This document shows, one piece after another, positions 25,144-33,914 of a stretch of 64,000 bases of DNA. This stretch comes from Frankia sp. R82 (GTDB lineage Bacteria > Actinomycetota > Actinomycetes > Frankiales > Frankiaceae). Position 1 is the first letter of the stretch. Each line of letters starts with the position of its first letter. The notes under the pieces are model-generated. The model saw only the letters and a program-made list of their open reading frames with translations, was not told where the DNA came from and searched no databases. The position numbers and the translations under genes are program-made. The stretch spans positions 1 through 64,000 of the forward strand of contig NZ_JAMQQG010000006.1 in the NCBI RefSeq assembly GCF_023716925.1, written 5' to 3'.

Positions 25144-25869
25144 GTGACCACGCGGCGCACCCTTCGCCTCGCCCTAGTCAGCGCCGCACCGACACCGGCA
25201 CTGCGGGCCGCACGCTTCCCCGACGACGAGGGGCTCGACGCGGACGGTCTGCGCCGGACCGCCACCGCTGCCCGCACTCTCGCGACGGGCGCACTGCCCG
25301 GGCGCGCGCGGGTGCTGGTCGACGATTCGGCCCGAGCCCGGCAGACCGCCCGCCTGCTCGGCCTCGCCGCGCGGGCCGGCGAGGCCGGAGTGCAGATCGA
25401 CGCGGCCCTGCGCGACCTTGACGTCGGTAGCTGGCGCGGTCGGAATCTCGGCGAGATTCCGACCGCCGAGCTGCAGCGTTGGCACGCCGAGCCGGCGATG
25501 GCCCCGCCGGGTGGGGAGTCCCGCGAGGACCTGCTCGCCCGGGTCGGTGCCTGGCTGGCCGGGCTCGCGGCGCAGTCGGAGCACGTCATCGCGGTGAGCC
25601 ATCCCGCGGTGGTGCGGGCCGTGCTGCTCACCGTGCTGCGCTGCCCGCCGGAGATCTTCTGGCGGATCGACGTCGCCCCGCTGACCGCCACCCTGCTGCA
25701 CCGCCACGCCCTCGAGCCCGAGCTCGCACCTGCGCCGAACCCCGACTCGGCCTCCGTGCCGGCGCCGGCTCTGGCGCTGAACTCCGACTCGACCTCCGCC
25801 GTCGGTTCCCATCCCGGCTCCCGCCCAGAGCCCGCCTGGACGCTCACCCACGCCTGCCGTCCGCTGTAG
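25144..25869 (+). CDS. Histidine-phosphatase-fold protein lacking the catalytic RHG motif
   Basis: 241 aa, phosphoglycerate-mutase fold. Conserved parts: LRLALVSAAPTPALRAARFPDDEGLD at the start, DSARARQTARLLG, ALRDLDVGSWRGRNL, PPGGES and AVSHPAVVRAVLL. In active members the first motif is L-V-R-H-G-x-T (or S-H-A in an actinobacterial branch); here it reads LVSAAPT, so the phosphate-accepting His is replaced by Ala, while the second His (AVSHP) and Glu/Ser motif remain. It is therefore probably a pseudo-phosphatase, or an enzyme that has lost activity. GTG start without a strong site; the C-terminus is a Pro/Ala/Ser tail. Confidence 0.75.
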   Translation: MTTRRTLRLALVSAAPTPALRAARFPDDEGLDADGLRRTATAARTLATGALPGRARVLVDDSARARQTARLLGLAARAGEAGVQIDAALRDLDVGSWRGRNLGEIPTAELQRWHAEPAMAPPGGESREDLLARVGAWLAGLAAQSEHVIAVSHPAVVRAVLLTVLRCPPEIFWRIDVAPLTATLLHRHALEPELAPAPNPDSASVPAPALALNSDSTSAVGSHPGSRPEPAWTLTHACRPL

Positions 25870-26077
25870 CCACCCGCAGATCCTGCGGATTGCTCCCAGT
25901 GGGCTACACATGGCTACCCATCCTCGGGATCGCCACGGGCTGTGGCCGTGCAACCGGGGTCGCAGAGAGATGGACGTCACCCGGGTCGCCGTGGGGGTCC
26001 AGTCGCCGACTACCGCGAGCGCCGCTCCCACGATCCCGGTTGAGCTCCGGGTGCCGCGCCGGGATCCGAGCATCGGC

Positions 26078-26548
26078 TCAGGCTGACCTGCCAACGCCGC
26101 GTCCGATCGAGCTTTTCCTGGGGATGCCTTTTCCGCGACGGCGGCGAGGACGGGGGAAGGGCGGGGCGACGAGGCGGGCGCCGACGCGTTCCATGGCGTA
26201 GACGAACTCCATCGGTGAGCTCCCGGGTAGCGCGATCTCGCGGATGAGACCGTCGGGGGCGGTCCTGAGTTGCTGGGTCGCGGTGAGCGGACGGCCGGCG
26301 ATGTGGACCTGGTAGCGCAGGGTCCATCCGCCGATGTTGCTGATCATGTTCGTGTAGTGGAGATCGTCGATGAAGCCGAAGGCGGCGGTGAGCATCAGGC
26401 GCATCGATGCCCGTCCCTCGAAGCGGTACCAGCCGATGTTCGACGGCACAACCACTACCTGGGGTGCCAGGCAGGCCGCGGCGGCGATCGCGTTGCGCTC
26501 CGCAGTCGCGGCCTGCCAGGCAACGATGACGTCGCGGTCGGGCCGCAT
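26078..26548 (-). CDS. NTF2/SnoaL-like fold protein
   Basis: About 156 aa: DVIVAWQAATAERNAIAAAACLAP, FEGRASMRLMLTAAFGFI and MEFVYAMERVGARL fit the cone-shaped SnoaL/NTF2 fold used by small hydrolases, isomerases and binding proteins. No catalytic residues can be named. The C-terminus is a basic tail (PRPRRRRGKG). The ATG at 26548 lies 10 bp after the stop of the M24 peptidase, suggesting co-translation; the open frame upstream overlaps that gene and is a shadow. Confidence 0.6.
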   Translation of the reverse strand: MRPDRDVIVAWQAATAERNAIAAAACLAPQVVVVPSNIGWYRFEGRASMRLMLTAAFGFIDDLHYTNMISNIGGWTLRYQVHIAGRPLTATQQLRTAPDGLIREIALPGSSPMEFVYAMERVGARLVAPPFPRPRRRRGKGIPRKSSIGRGVGRSA

Positions 26549-26558
26549 CGCGCCGGTC

Positions 26559-27305
26559 TCAGGCGCCGGCGCTGCGGGTGCCGGTGCTGCGGGTGCCGGC
26601 GGTGGTGGCCGCGCTGGGGCCGAGGTCGAGGAGCTGCTCGAAGAAGCCGCCGAAGGCACGGGCCGGGTCGACGAGGTGGATCTCGAGGATCCAGTGGCAG
26701 CGGCGGCCGTCGTGGTCGAGGCGGCGCATCGGCTGGTCGCTGCCCGGCGCGACGTAGTATTCGATCTTGTCGCCGGGGATGCGGGCGTGCGGGAACTCGC
26801 CGACGAGATGGCCGGCGATCGGGCCGCCGAACGTCCAGCCGGCGGCGGTCGCCAGCCGTCCGGCCTCGGCGAACAGGTCGGCGCCGGTGATGTCGGGGTG
26901 AGCGTCGAAGTGGGCGCGTCCGGCGTCGAAGATGCGGGGCAGGTCGGCGAGCAGCCGGTGCTTGGCGGGATCCTCGCCGAGGACGAAGGTGCGGCCGAAG
27001 TCGGCCTCCCAGCCCTCGAAGACGGGGCCGAGGTCGACGAAGACGACGTCGTCGGCGGCGATCAGGCGGTCGGGCGGATTGTCCGCGTAGGGGCGCAGGG
27101 TGTTCGGACCAGCCCGCACCACCCGCTTGTGCCAGTGCCGCTCGACGCCGAACATCTCGTGGGCCAGATCGCGGATCTGGTTGCCGACCTGCCGCTCGGA
27201 GCGTCCGGGGGCGATCAGCGCGCGAGCGCCGATCTCCCCGAACAGCGCCAGCGCCTGTTCCTGTGCCGCCAGCAGGCGGGTAACCCGGTCGGCTTCGGAC
27301 TCCAC
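26559..27305 (-). CDS. M24-family metallopeptidase (Xaa-Pro/creatinase fold)
   Basis: A 248-aa pita-bread-fold enzyme without the N-terminal creatinase domain. All five metal ligands are visible: the two Asp in VFVDLGPVFEGWEADFGRTF, the His in GPIAGHLVGEFPH, the Glu in WILEIHLVD and the last Glu in FGGFFEQLLD. Family members hydrolyse peptides or C-N bonds with two metal ions; the substrate here is unknown. The C-terminus ends in a short repeat (TAGTRSTGTRSAGA). It is followed by the SnoaL-like gene and is divergent from the ECF sigma gene, 71 bp away. Confidence 0.85.
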   Translation of the reverse strand: MESEADRVTRLLAAQEQALALFGEIGARALIAPGRSERQVGNQIRDLAHEMFGVERHWHKRVVRAGPNTLRPYADNPPDRLIAADDVVFVDLGPVFEGWEADFGRTFVLGEDPAKHRLLADLPRIFDAGRAHFDAHPDITGADLFAEAGRLATAAGWTFGGPIAGHLVGEFPHARIPGDKIEYYVAPGSDQPMRRLDHDGRRCHWILEIHLVDPARAFGGFFEQLLDLGPSAATTAGTRSTGTRSAGA

Positions 27306-27376
27306 AGTGGCTCATCGTAGGTTCTGACCCAGCCACACGTTCCATGTGCCGCCAGGGAGCCGGGGAGCCAGGTCAG

Positions 27377-28588
27377 ATGGACGCAGCGCAGCGCAGCACT
27401 CCGACGAACGTCCACCCCGCCGGACCCGAGCCCGAGGCCGAGCCCGAGGCTGAACGCGATGGGGACGAGCAACGGCTGGTCGCCGCCGCGCGGGCGGGGG
27501 ACGCGGAGGCGTTCCGGCGCCTCGTCACGCCGCTGCAGCCGCGGCTGCGGGCACACTGCTACCGGATGCTCGGCTCGCTGTTCGACGCCGAGGACGCGCT
27601 CCAGGACACCCTTGTCAAGGCCTGGCAGGGCCTCGACGGGTTCGACGGCCGGGCCCGGTTCGGCACCTGGCTGCATCGGATCGCGACGACGACCTGCCTC
27701 AACGCGATCCGCAGCCGGTCGCGGCGGGCTCTGCCGATCGACACCGGATTCCGCGCGGCAGGGCCGTCGGACGCGGCGGGCCCGCCGATCGCCGAGTCGG
27801 CCTGGCTCGAGCCGTTCCCCGACGCGGTCCTGGGCCTCGGCGGCAGCGGCGGCCTCGGCGGCAGCGGCGGCCTCGGCGGCCTCGGCACCGCCGCACCGGA
27901 TCCGCAGGAGTCCTACGAGCTGCGCGAAAGCGTCGAGCTGGCGCTGGTCGCGGCCTGGCAGCATCTGCCGGCCAACCAGCGGGCGGCGCTCATCCTCACC
28001 GACGTCCTCGGTTATCCGGCGCGGGATGCCGCGAGCCTGCTCGACACGACGACCGGCGCGCTCAACAGCGCGCTGCAACGGGCCCGGGCGATCGTCGCGG
28101 AGAAGGTGCCGGCACAGTCCCAGCAGGCCACCCGGCGCCAGGTCGGCGACGCCAGGATCGACGCGGCCGTCGAACGGTTTCGCACCGCGATGGACAGCGC
28201 CGACGTCGACGCGGTCATCGGCCTGCTGCGCGCGGACGCCACCTGGTCGATGCCGCCGCAACCGGCGTGGTTCCGCGGGCACGAGGCGATCGCCGCGTTC
28301 CTCGTCGCCAACCCGTTCCACTACTTTCGTTGGCGCAGCGTGCCGACGTCGGCGAACGGGCAACCGGCCTTGGCCGCCTATTCGGTGCCGGCCACCGAAC
28401 CGCCGGGCACGCCCTTGCGGCCGCACGCGATCAACGTGCTCACCTTCGCCGGGGACGGCGACCAGATCGCCGAGGTCACGACCTTCCTTGACGTCACCCG
28501 GCGCGGCGTTGCCGGCCCGGACTTCCGCGCCTTCACCGATACCGGCCTGTTCACCCGCTTCGGTCTGCCCTCGGCTCTACCGGACTGA
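27377..28588 (+). CDS. ECF sigma factor with C-terminal SnoaL-like domain (SigG/SigJ type)
   Basis: 403 aa. Sigma region 2: EAFRRLVTPLQPRLRAHCYRMLGSLFDAEDALQDTLVKAW; region 4: HLPANQRAALILTDVLGYPARDAASLLDTTTGALNSALQRAR. The C-terminal third (DARIDAAVERFRTAMDSADVDAVIGLLR onward) is a SnoaL/NTF2-like domain, which in this ECF group replaces a membrane anti-sigma factor and regulates activity. A Gly/Ser/Leu insert from an 18-bp repeat (27839-27886) separates regions 2 and 4. The ATG at 27377 is preceded by GGGGAGCC. No anti-sigma gene is adjacent, as expected for this type. Confidence 0.88.
   Translation: MDAAQRSTPTNVHPAGPEPEAEPEAERDGDEQRLVAAARAGDAEAFRRLVTPLQPRLRAHCYRMLGSLFDAEDALQDTLVKAWQGLDGFDGRARFGTWLHRIATTTCLNAIRSRSRRALPIDTGFRAAGPSDAAGPPIAESAWLEPFPDAVLGLGGSGGLGGSGGLGGLGTAAPDPQESYELRESVELALVAAWQHLPANQRAALILTDVLGYPARDAASLLDTTTGALNSALQRARAIVAEKVPAQSQQATRRQVGDARIDAAVERFRTAMDSADVDAVIGLLRADATWSMPPQPAWFRGHEAIAAFLVANPFHYFRWRSVPTSANGQPALAAYSVPATEPPGTPLRPHAINVLTFAGDGDQIAEVTTFLDVTRRGVAGPDFRAFTDTGLFTRFGLPSALPD
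27839..27886 (+). repeat. 18-bp repeat encoding the Gly-rich sigma linker
   Basis: GGCGGCAGCGGCGGCCTC twice and a partial third copy, giving the GGSGGLGGSGGLGGLG linker between sigma regions 2 and 4. Confidence 0.85.
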
Positions 28589-28745
28589 CCCCGTCGGCGC
28601 CGTCGCCGGCCACCTGGTTCCGCGGAACCGGCTCGGCCTCGGCCGGCGAGAGAACCACCTGCCGACCGTCCTCGGGCGCACGATGTCGCGTGACGAAACC
28701 GCGAGCCGCCAGGCTGCCCGGGGTTGTCCCATCGCCTGCGGGCTC

Positions 28746-30056
28746 TCAGTGCTGGTCAGGAGCTCGATAGGGATGCCTGGCCAGGTGCGGGGGACGGGGC
28801 TCGTCCGGGTCCCGGGTTTCGGCGAGAACACGGGTGAGCAGGTCGGCGGAATATCGGTCCATCGGCGGGACCCGATCGGGTGGCAGCAGACCGTGCTCGC
28901 GGATGAGACGGGTCACCCGCGCGGCGAGCAGGGTGTGGCGCACCGAGGCGAACAGCAGGTAGGGGCCGAGGTCGTCCAGCGGCCGACCGAGCAGCTCGGC
29001 GTAACGGCGGACGGTCGCCACCCGCCCCGGCAGCCCGGGCAGGTGGGGCACCCCCACGCCCTCACCCAGATAGCGGTCCATGTGCAGGTACCAGGCCAGG
29101 TCGGACTCGGGCTGCCCGATCGACATCATCTCCCAGTCGAGCAACGCGGCGACACGCTCCCCCTGGAAGATCAGGTTGCCGAGCCGCGCATCGCCCCACA
29201 GCAACGTCGGCGGATGGTGTTCGGCCGGCGGATGTGCCCGCAGCCACGCGCCGGCCGCCTGGATCGTCTCGGCCGTGTCGTCCGCCGGAGCGAAGAAGTC
29301 CAGGTGGTGCTCGTAGCTGGCCAGCTGCCCCAGCATGCTCTCCGGCTGCGCCGCCTGGCCCGGTACCGCCGGTTCCTGCTCGCGTTCTCGCTGCTGCGGC
29401 AGCCGCGGTGACCCCGACGGCTGGGATCCGCCCGGCAGGCGGGCGGCGAACTCCACGCCGAGCGCGCCCGGGTCCAGCCGGTGCACCCGGGCCATCGCGA
29501 CGAGCCCCGCATCCCACACCCGGGCCTGGGCGTCCGGCGGGAGCTCCGACGGAAAGCCACCCATGTGGTAGGGCGGGATGTCCGGTGGCACCTGCCCGTC
29601 GACCAGGCCCATCACGAGGAACGGTGCGCCCAGCACCGCCGGGTCAAGCTCATGGCCATACACCGGTGGCACCGGGACGTCACTGTGGCGATCCAGGATC
29701 TCGACCAGCCGGCATTCCTCGGCGAACCGGTCCCACGGATAGAGCCGGTAGCGCCGCGGCGCGAACCGCACCACCAGCGGCCACGTGACCCGCGCGCCGT
29801 CCACCGCGATGCGGTGCGCCTCGACCCTGATCAGCTCACCGGAAAGCCCCTGGTCTCCCGTCGTCCGCGGCGTTCCCAGCTCCCAGCGCGCCGCCGCCGC
29901 GGTGGACGGGTTCGGGCCAGCCGATCCGCCGCTCGGGTCCGGGCCATCCCCGGCGCCGGGCGGAGATGACGCACCGAGCCGGGGTGGATGGTCGCCGAGC
30001 CAGGCGGCGAGGCGGACGCGCAGCCACTCCGGGTCGGTCTGCACCGGGACGGCCAC
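28746..30056 (-). CDS. Phosphotransferase-family (ACAD10-like kinase fold) protein
   Basis: 436 aa with the aminoglycoside-phosphotransferase fold. The catalytic loop reads TLLWGDARLGNLIFQG, with W replacing the usual first His but the catalytic Asp and the Asn kept, followed by ALLDWEMMSIGQPESDLAWYL for metal binding. This W-G-D-x-R variant is normal for the actinobacterial branch related to ACAD10. GTG 30056 is chosen because GGGAGG lies just upstream. The physiological substrate is unknown. It stands alone, upstream of a small antitoxin-like gene on the same strand. Confidence 0.78.
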   Translation of the reverse strand: MAVPVQTDPEWLRVRLAAWLGDHPPRLGASSPPGAGDGPDPSGGSAGPNPSTAAAARWELGTPRTTGDQGLSGELIRVEAHRIAVDGARVTWPLVVRFAPRRYRLYPWDRFAEECRLVEILDRHSDVPVPPVYGHELDPAVLGAPFLVMGLVDGQVPPDIPPYHMGGFPSELPPDAQARVWDAGLVAMARVHRLDPGALGVEFAARLPGGSQPSGSPRLPQQREREQEPAVPGQAAQPESMLGQLASYEHHLDFFAPADDTAETIQAAGAWLRAHPPAEHHPPTLLWGDARLGNLIFQGERVAALLDWEMMSIGQPESDLAWYLHMDRYLGEGVGVPHLPGLPGRVATVRRYAELLGRPLDDLGPYLLFASVRHTLLAARVTRLIREHGLLPPDRVPPMDRYSADLLTRVLAETRDPDEPRPPHLARHPYRAPDQH

Positions 30057-30137
30057 TGCCGCCTCCCCCTCACCCGCGGGCCCTACCTCCGCCCGCGATC
30101 GCCACACCGATCGTCGTCGATCAGGTGCGGTCGTCGA

Positions 30138-30308
30138 TCAGGTGCGGTCCTGGATCTCGCGAACGGCGCGGTCGATGTGCTCGGTGTGCTTGTGGTCGGT
30201 TTTGTTGTCCACCATGTCGCCGAGCTTCTCGGCCGCACTGTCGATCTTGTCGTCGTGCTTCTCGGCCAGATCGCCGAGCTTGTCGAACGCACCCCTGAAG
30301 TCGACCAT
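30138..30308 (-). CDS. Small antitoxin-like protein (MT0933/Rv0909 family)
   Basis: 56 aa, highly charged: FDKLGDLAEKHDDKIDSAAE followed by KLGDMVDNKTDHKHTEHID. The pattern of K-L-G-D-x-x-D-K-I-D and a D-x-V-D-x-K-T motif matches the MT0933-like antitoxin family (Rv0909 type). GGAGGGAG before the ATG is strong. In mycobacteria the partner toxin gene follows; none is visible here, so the protein may be a solitary antitoxin or have another role. It lies 81 bp before the kinase-like gene on the same strand. Confidence 0.6.
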   Translation of the reverse strand: MVDFRGAFDKLGDLAEKHDDKIDSAAEKLGDMVDNKTDHKHTEHIDRAVREIQDRT

Positions 30309-30488
30309 CGAACGCTCCCTCCGTCGCGACACCCTCCCTGCCGCCCGGCATCTGCCCCTATCTGCGGGCACGCACCGGCACCGGGTGGGCGCCTCATCAG
30401 CGCTGCCGTCCAGCACCATACCCAGCCCGCCGCCCCGAGACCGGGCAAAACGCACAGTCGCCCGAGCCGGTGGGATGGACGGGACGGG

Positions 30489-33038
30489 TCAGCCGGACGT
30501 CGTGGCGGCGGACTGTCTGCGCAGCAGGAGCAGGGTGGCGTCGTCGTCGCTGTCGGGATCACGGCAGGTGTCGAACAGGTCGTCGCCGAGGGCCCGCAGG
30601 TTCTCGGCGTCCGGCGCGACCCGCTCGGCCCCGGCGCGCAGCCGTTCGATACCGACGTCCGGCGCCTCGCCGCGTCGTTCGGTCACACCATCGCTGAACA
30701 GCACCAGCGTGTCGCCCGGCCCGAGCTGCACGACCGTCTCGACGCCCACTGGCGGCCCAGTCGGCACTGTCCCCGCCGGCACCGTCCCGGCTGGCTCCGT
30801 CTCTACCGGCGCCGTCCCGGCTGGCGTCAGGCTCAGGAGGTCGACGGCGCCGACCGGCGGCGCCACGTCCAGATCGACGACGGAAGCCGCACCGGCCGCG
30901 GCGAGACGCAGGGGCGGAGGGTGACCGGAGGACGCGATCTCCACGGTGCCGGTGGCCGGGTCGACGACGGCGACGATCACGGTCGCGATCGCCTCGGGGA
31001 GCAGGACGTCGACCAGGCGGCCAAGCTGGTCAAGAACCAGCCGCGCGGGCGCCGGCGACCCGGGCACCGGCGTCCTCGGTGCCGACAGTCCGGTCACCGA
31101 GGAGGCGCGGGCCGGCGCGGGGTCGAGGGCGACGACGTAGGCGCGCAGGGCACCACGCAGCTGGGCCATGGTGCCGGCGGCGGCGATGCCGTGCCCGGCG
31201 ACGTCGCCGACGACGACGGCGACCCGGCCGTCGGCCATCGGGATGGCGTCGTACCAGTCGCCGCCGACCCGGTCGGTCGCGGCCGGCTTGTACCAGGATT
31301 CGAGCTCGAACCCGCGGATCGACGCCAGGCGCTGCGGCAGCAGGCTCTCCTGCATGAGGCGGGCGAGCGCGGCGGTCTGGCGGGCCCGGGCGTAGGCGAC
31401 GCGGGTGAGGGCCTGGCGCAGCTCGTCGGCCAGGGCCAGCTCGGGCGAGGTCCAGGTACGGGCCCGGTCGCGCACGACCTGGCGCCAGCGCTCGAACGAG
31501 CGACGCGGGCTGAGCCGGACCTCGTCCCCCTCCGCGGCGATAATCTTGGAGTTCTCCGGGTCGCCGCCCCAGTCGACGGTGCGCACGGTCTCCGGACGGA
31601 ACCAGGCGACGCCCTCGTCGCGGGACAGCCGGAAGGCGAGCATGCCGCAGGCGATGTCGCGGTACCCGGCGAACTGCGGCAGCTCGACGGGCACCGCGTC
31701 GCAGGCGAGGATCTCGCTCTGGGCGCCGAGGGTGTCGAAGACCGCGCGGGCGACCGCACGCGGCGGCACCTCGCCGACGGTGCGGTACTCACCGTCGACG
31801 GCGACCACGGCACCGGAGCAGTCGATCAGATGGCTGAGGTTCACGGTCTCGGCGGCCAGCTGGTCGGCGAGGGACGCCCCCTCCCGCTGCGCGGCGGCGA
31901 CGAGCTGGTCGAGCACTCGACGGCTGGCCAACGACGCGGCGAGATGCTGTTCCTCCTCCCGGGCGACCAGGCGCAGCGAGAACAGATGACCGAGAAACTC
32001 CGCAGCCGCGCACACTTCGTAGCCGGGCTCATGCGCACCGGAGTAATGGTGACAGGCAATGAGCCCCCACAGCCGGCCGTCACGCAGCAGCGAGATGGAC
32101 ATCGACGCGGTGACGCCCATGTTGCGCAGATATTCGAGGTGGATCGGCGAGACGCTGCGCAGCCATGCGTCACTGAGATCCAGCGCCGCCCCGGTGGACG
32201 GATCCAGGCCGGGCACGACCGGCACCGGCCGATAGTCGACGTCGGGAATCAGCCGCAGCCAGGAACGTTCGTACAACGCCCGCGCCTGGACGGGAATATC
32301 GGTGGCCGGGTAGTGCAGGCCGAGAAAGCTGTTGAGTCGCTCGAGGCGGGCCTCGGCAACGACCTCGCCGTTCCACTCCGGGTCGAACCGGTAGACCATC
32401 ACCCGGTCGAAGCCGGTGAGCCGCCGGACCTCCTCGACCACGACGTCGTAGAGCTCCGCGAGCGAGCTGGACCCGTCGAGCCGCAACACCGACTGACGAG
32501 TGCGGGCATAGGTCCCGACATAGGTCAGCGGACGCACGCCCTGGGCCGCCTGCAGTTCACAGACGACCAGCTCGCCCACCCGGTGCAGCAGCGCATCGTA
32601 GTGACGCCGGTCGTCTCCGTCGCCGAGCAGGAGGTCCACCGGGCTCGCCTCGCGCAGGTCGAACGCGGTGCGCACCACATCCAGGATGGTCTTGGCCGCA
32701 TCCCGCCCGGCGACCTCGCGCAGTGGACGGCCGAGCACCTGGCCAGGCTCACGCCCGAGCGCCTCCGCCACGTTCGCCGACACCCGCGCGACCGTGAGAT
32801 CAGCGTCGGTGCGCACGGCGAGCAGCACGCCGTGCGGCTGCACGCTGCCCGGGATGTGGATCGGTTCCCGGTCGCAGTTCGTCAGGTCGACAGGCCCGTC
32901 CAACGGTGACGTCAGGGGCCCTTCCAGCGGCCCGGCGACCGCCCCGGACGGATCGGCCTCGCGCGCGGGGCCGGGAATCTCAGCAGGGCCAGGACTGCCA
33001 GCGGACCCGCGGAGGGCGCCGGGGATGCCGGCGCTCAT
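30489..33038 (-). CDS. bphP: Bacteriophytochrome with PP2C/SpoIIE phosphatase output
   Basis: 849 aa. Domains in order: PAS with the biliverdin-attachment Cys (C55 in DLTNCDREPIHIPGSVQPHG), GAF (FDRVMVYRFDPEWNGEVVAE and the PATDIPVQARALY signature, then LWGLIACHHYSG), PHY (RLSRDEGVAWFRPETVRTVDW) and a C-terminal SpoIIE/PP2C phosphatase domain (VGGDWYDAIPMADGRVAVVVGDVAGHG, then LVLFSDGVTERRG). It senses red/far-red light and should dephosphorylate a protein target, probably an anti-anti-sigma (STAS) protein; no STAS or anti-sigma gene is nearby. Its ATG overlaps the stop of the haem oxygenase gene (ATGA), which supplies its chromophore. Confidence 0.92.
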   Translation of the reverse strand: MSAGIPGALRGSAGSPGPAEIPGPAREADPSGAVAGPLEGPLTSPLDGPVDLTNCDREPIHIPGSVQPHGVLLAVRTDADLTVARVSANVAEALGREPGQVLGRPLREVAGRDAAKTILDVVRTAFDLREASPVDLLLGDGDDRRHYDALLHRVGELVVCELQAAQGVRPLTYVGTYARTRQSVLRLDGSSSLAELYDVVVEEVRRLTGFDRVMVYRFDPEWNGEVVAEARLERLNSFLGLHYPATDIPVQARALYERSWLRLIPDVDYRPVPVVPGLDPSTGAALDLSDAWLRSVSPIHLEYLRNMGVTASMSISLLRDGRLWGLIACHHYSGAHEPGYEVCAAAEFLGHLFSLRLVAREEEQHLAASLASRRVLDQLVAAAQREGASLADQLAAETVNLSHLIDCSGAVVAVDGEYRTVGEVPPRAVARAVFDTLGAQSEILACDAVPVELPQFAGYRDIACGMLAFRLSRDEGVAWFRPETVRTVDWGGDPENSKIIAAEGDEVRLSPRRSFERWRQVVRDRARTWTSPELALADELRQALTRVAYARARQTAALARLMQESLLPQRLASIRGFELESWYKPAATDRVGGDWYDAIPMADGRVAVVVGDVAGHGIAAAGTMAQLRGALRAYVVALDPAPARASSVTGLSAPRTPVPGSPAPARLVLDQLGRLVDVLLPEAIATVIVAVVDPATGTVEIASSGHPPPLRLAAAGAASVVDLDVAPPVGAVDLLSLTPAGTAPVETEPAGTVPAGTVPTGPPVGVETVVQLGPGDTLVLFSDGVTERRGEAPDVGIERLRAGAERVAPDAENLRALGDDLFDTCRDPDSDDDATLLLLRRQSAATTSG

Positions 33039-33637
33039 CGGGAAAACTCCGCCTCAAGGGCGCCGAAAAGCGCCTCGGCCGTAGCCGCGCAGGCCGCGAC
33101 GCGCGCGTCGTCCGCACCCGACCAGGCGCGCAGGGCGTGGCGGACCTGGCTCCAGCGCCGGCCGACCTCCTCGCCGTAGGAACCGAAGAACGCGGTGGCC
33201 GCAGCCGGCACCTCGGTGGACGCGACATGCTCGACGATGAACCGCCCACCCAGCGTCGCCCCCTCGAGGACGTACAGAACACCCATGGCCGCCGCAACAT
33301 CGGAGACCGCGGGCACCCTCGGCCGCGGCAATGCCGCGAGGGCGGCTTCGGCCACCCCAAGCACGGCGAGGTCATGGCGCAGCATCGGCGTCTTACGCCG
33401 CGAAGGCCAGTCCGGCAACGGTGAACCGGACCCGCCGAACATCGCGTCGAGCCGTGGCTCGAGAAGATCGTAGAAACCGTGCATCCGCATAAGAACATCA
33501 CGATAACGGCTGACCGAAAGGTCATGGTCGGTCAGCCGCAACGCGCTTTCCAGCCGGGTGTGGGCGGCGGCTGTACGCCGGCGCAGGACGAACATCACAT
33601 CAGCAATATCAGAAACCGGGCCAGCACCGTCGTCCAT
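33035..33637 (-). CDS. bphO: Biliverdin-producing haem oxygenase
   Basis: A 200-aa all-helical enzyme. The proximal haem ligand is H26 (RTAAAHTRLES), and the distal helix reads MGVLYVLEGATLGGRFI, with the typical G-x-x-x-G. It opens haem to biliverdin, CO and iron, using electrons from a ferredoxin or other donor, and so makes the chromophore for the phytochrome encoded next (4-nt overlap). The ATG at 33637 has GGGGA at good spacing; an ATG 15 bp upstream is possible. Confidence 0.9.
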   Translation of the reverse strand: MDDGAGPVSDIADVMFVLRRRTAAAHTRLESALRLTDHDLSVSRYRDVLMRMHGFYDLLEPRLDAMFGGSGSPLPDWPSRRKTPMLRHDLAVLGVAEAALAALPRPRVPAVSDVAAAMGVLYVLEGATLGGRFIVEHVASTEVPAAATAFFGSYGEEVGRRWSQVRHALRAWSGADDARVAACAATAEALFGALEAEFSR

Positions 33638-33914
33638 GCCTGTTCCCCACATCCGATTACCGTCGTACTCAACCTGCCGCGCTCAACCACCAGCCGTCCC
33701 CGGGGACTACCAGCCGCACCCGGGCAGCCGCGCCTTGTCGACATCCCGACCGCTAATCAGCATACCGAAGTGGGAACGGGACGACTGCGGCCCGAAACCA
33801 TTCGGCCACATTGCCGACCAGGCATTCCTGGCCGGATCCGCGATCACCGCCCGTTCCGGCCATCCCCGCCTCCTGCCACCACCGCCGTCAGCCGTCAGCC
33901 GTCAGCGCAGTGGA

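Noticed and set aside
29988-32909. Very long open frame (over 900 codons) on the plus strand
   Set aside because: It is antisense to the phytochrome and kinase-like genes, has an His/Arg/Gln-rich composition with no domains, and arises from GC-rich third positions on the other strand.
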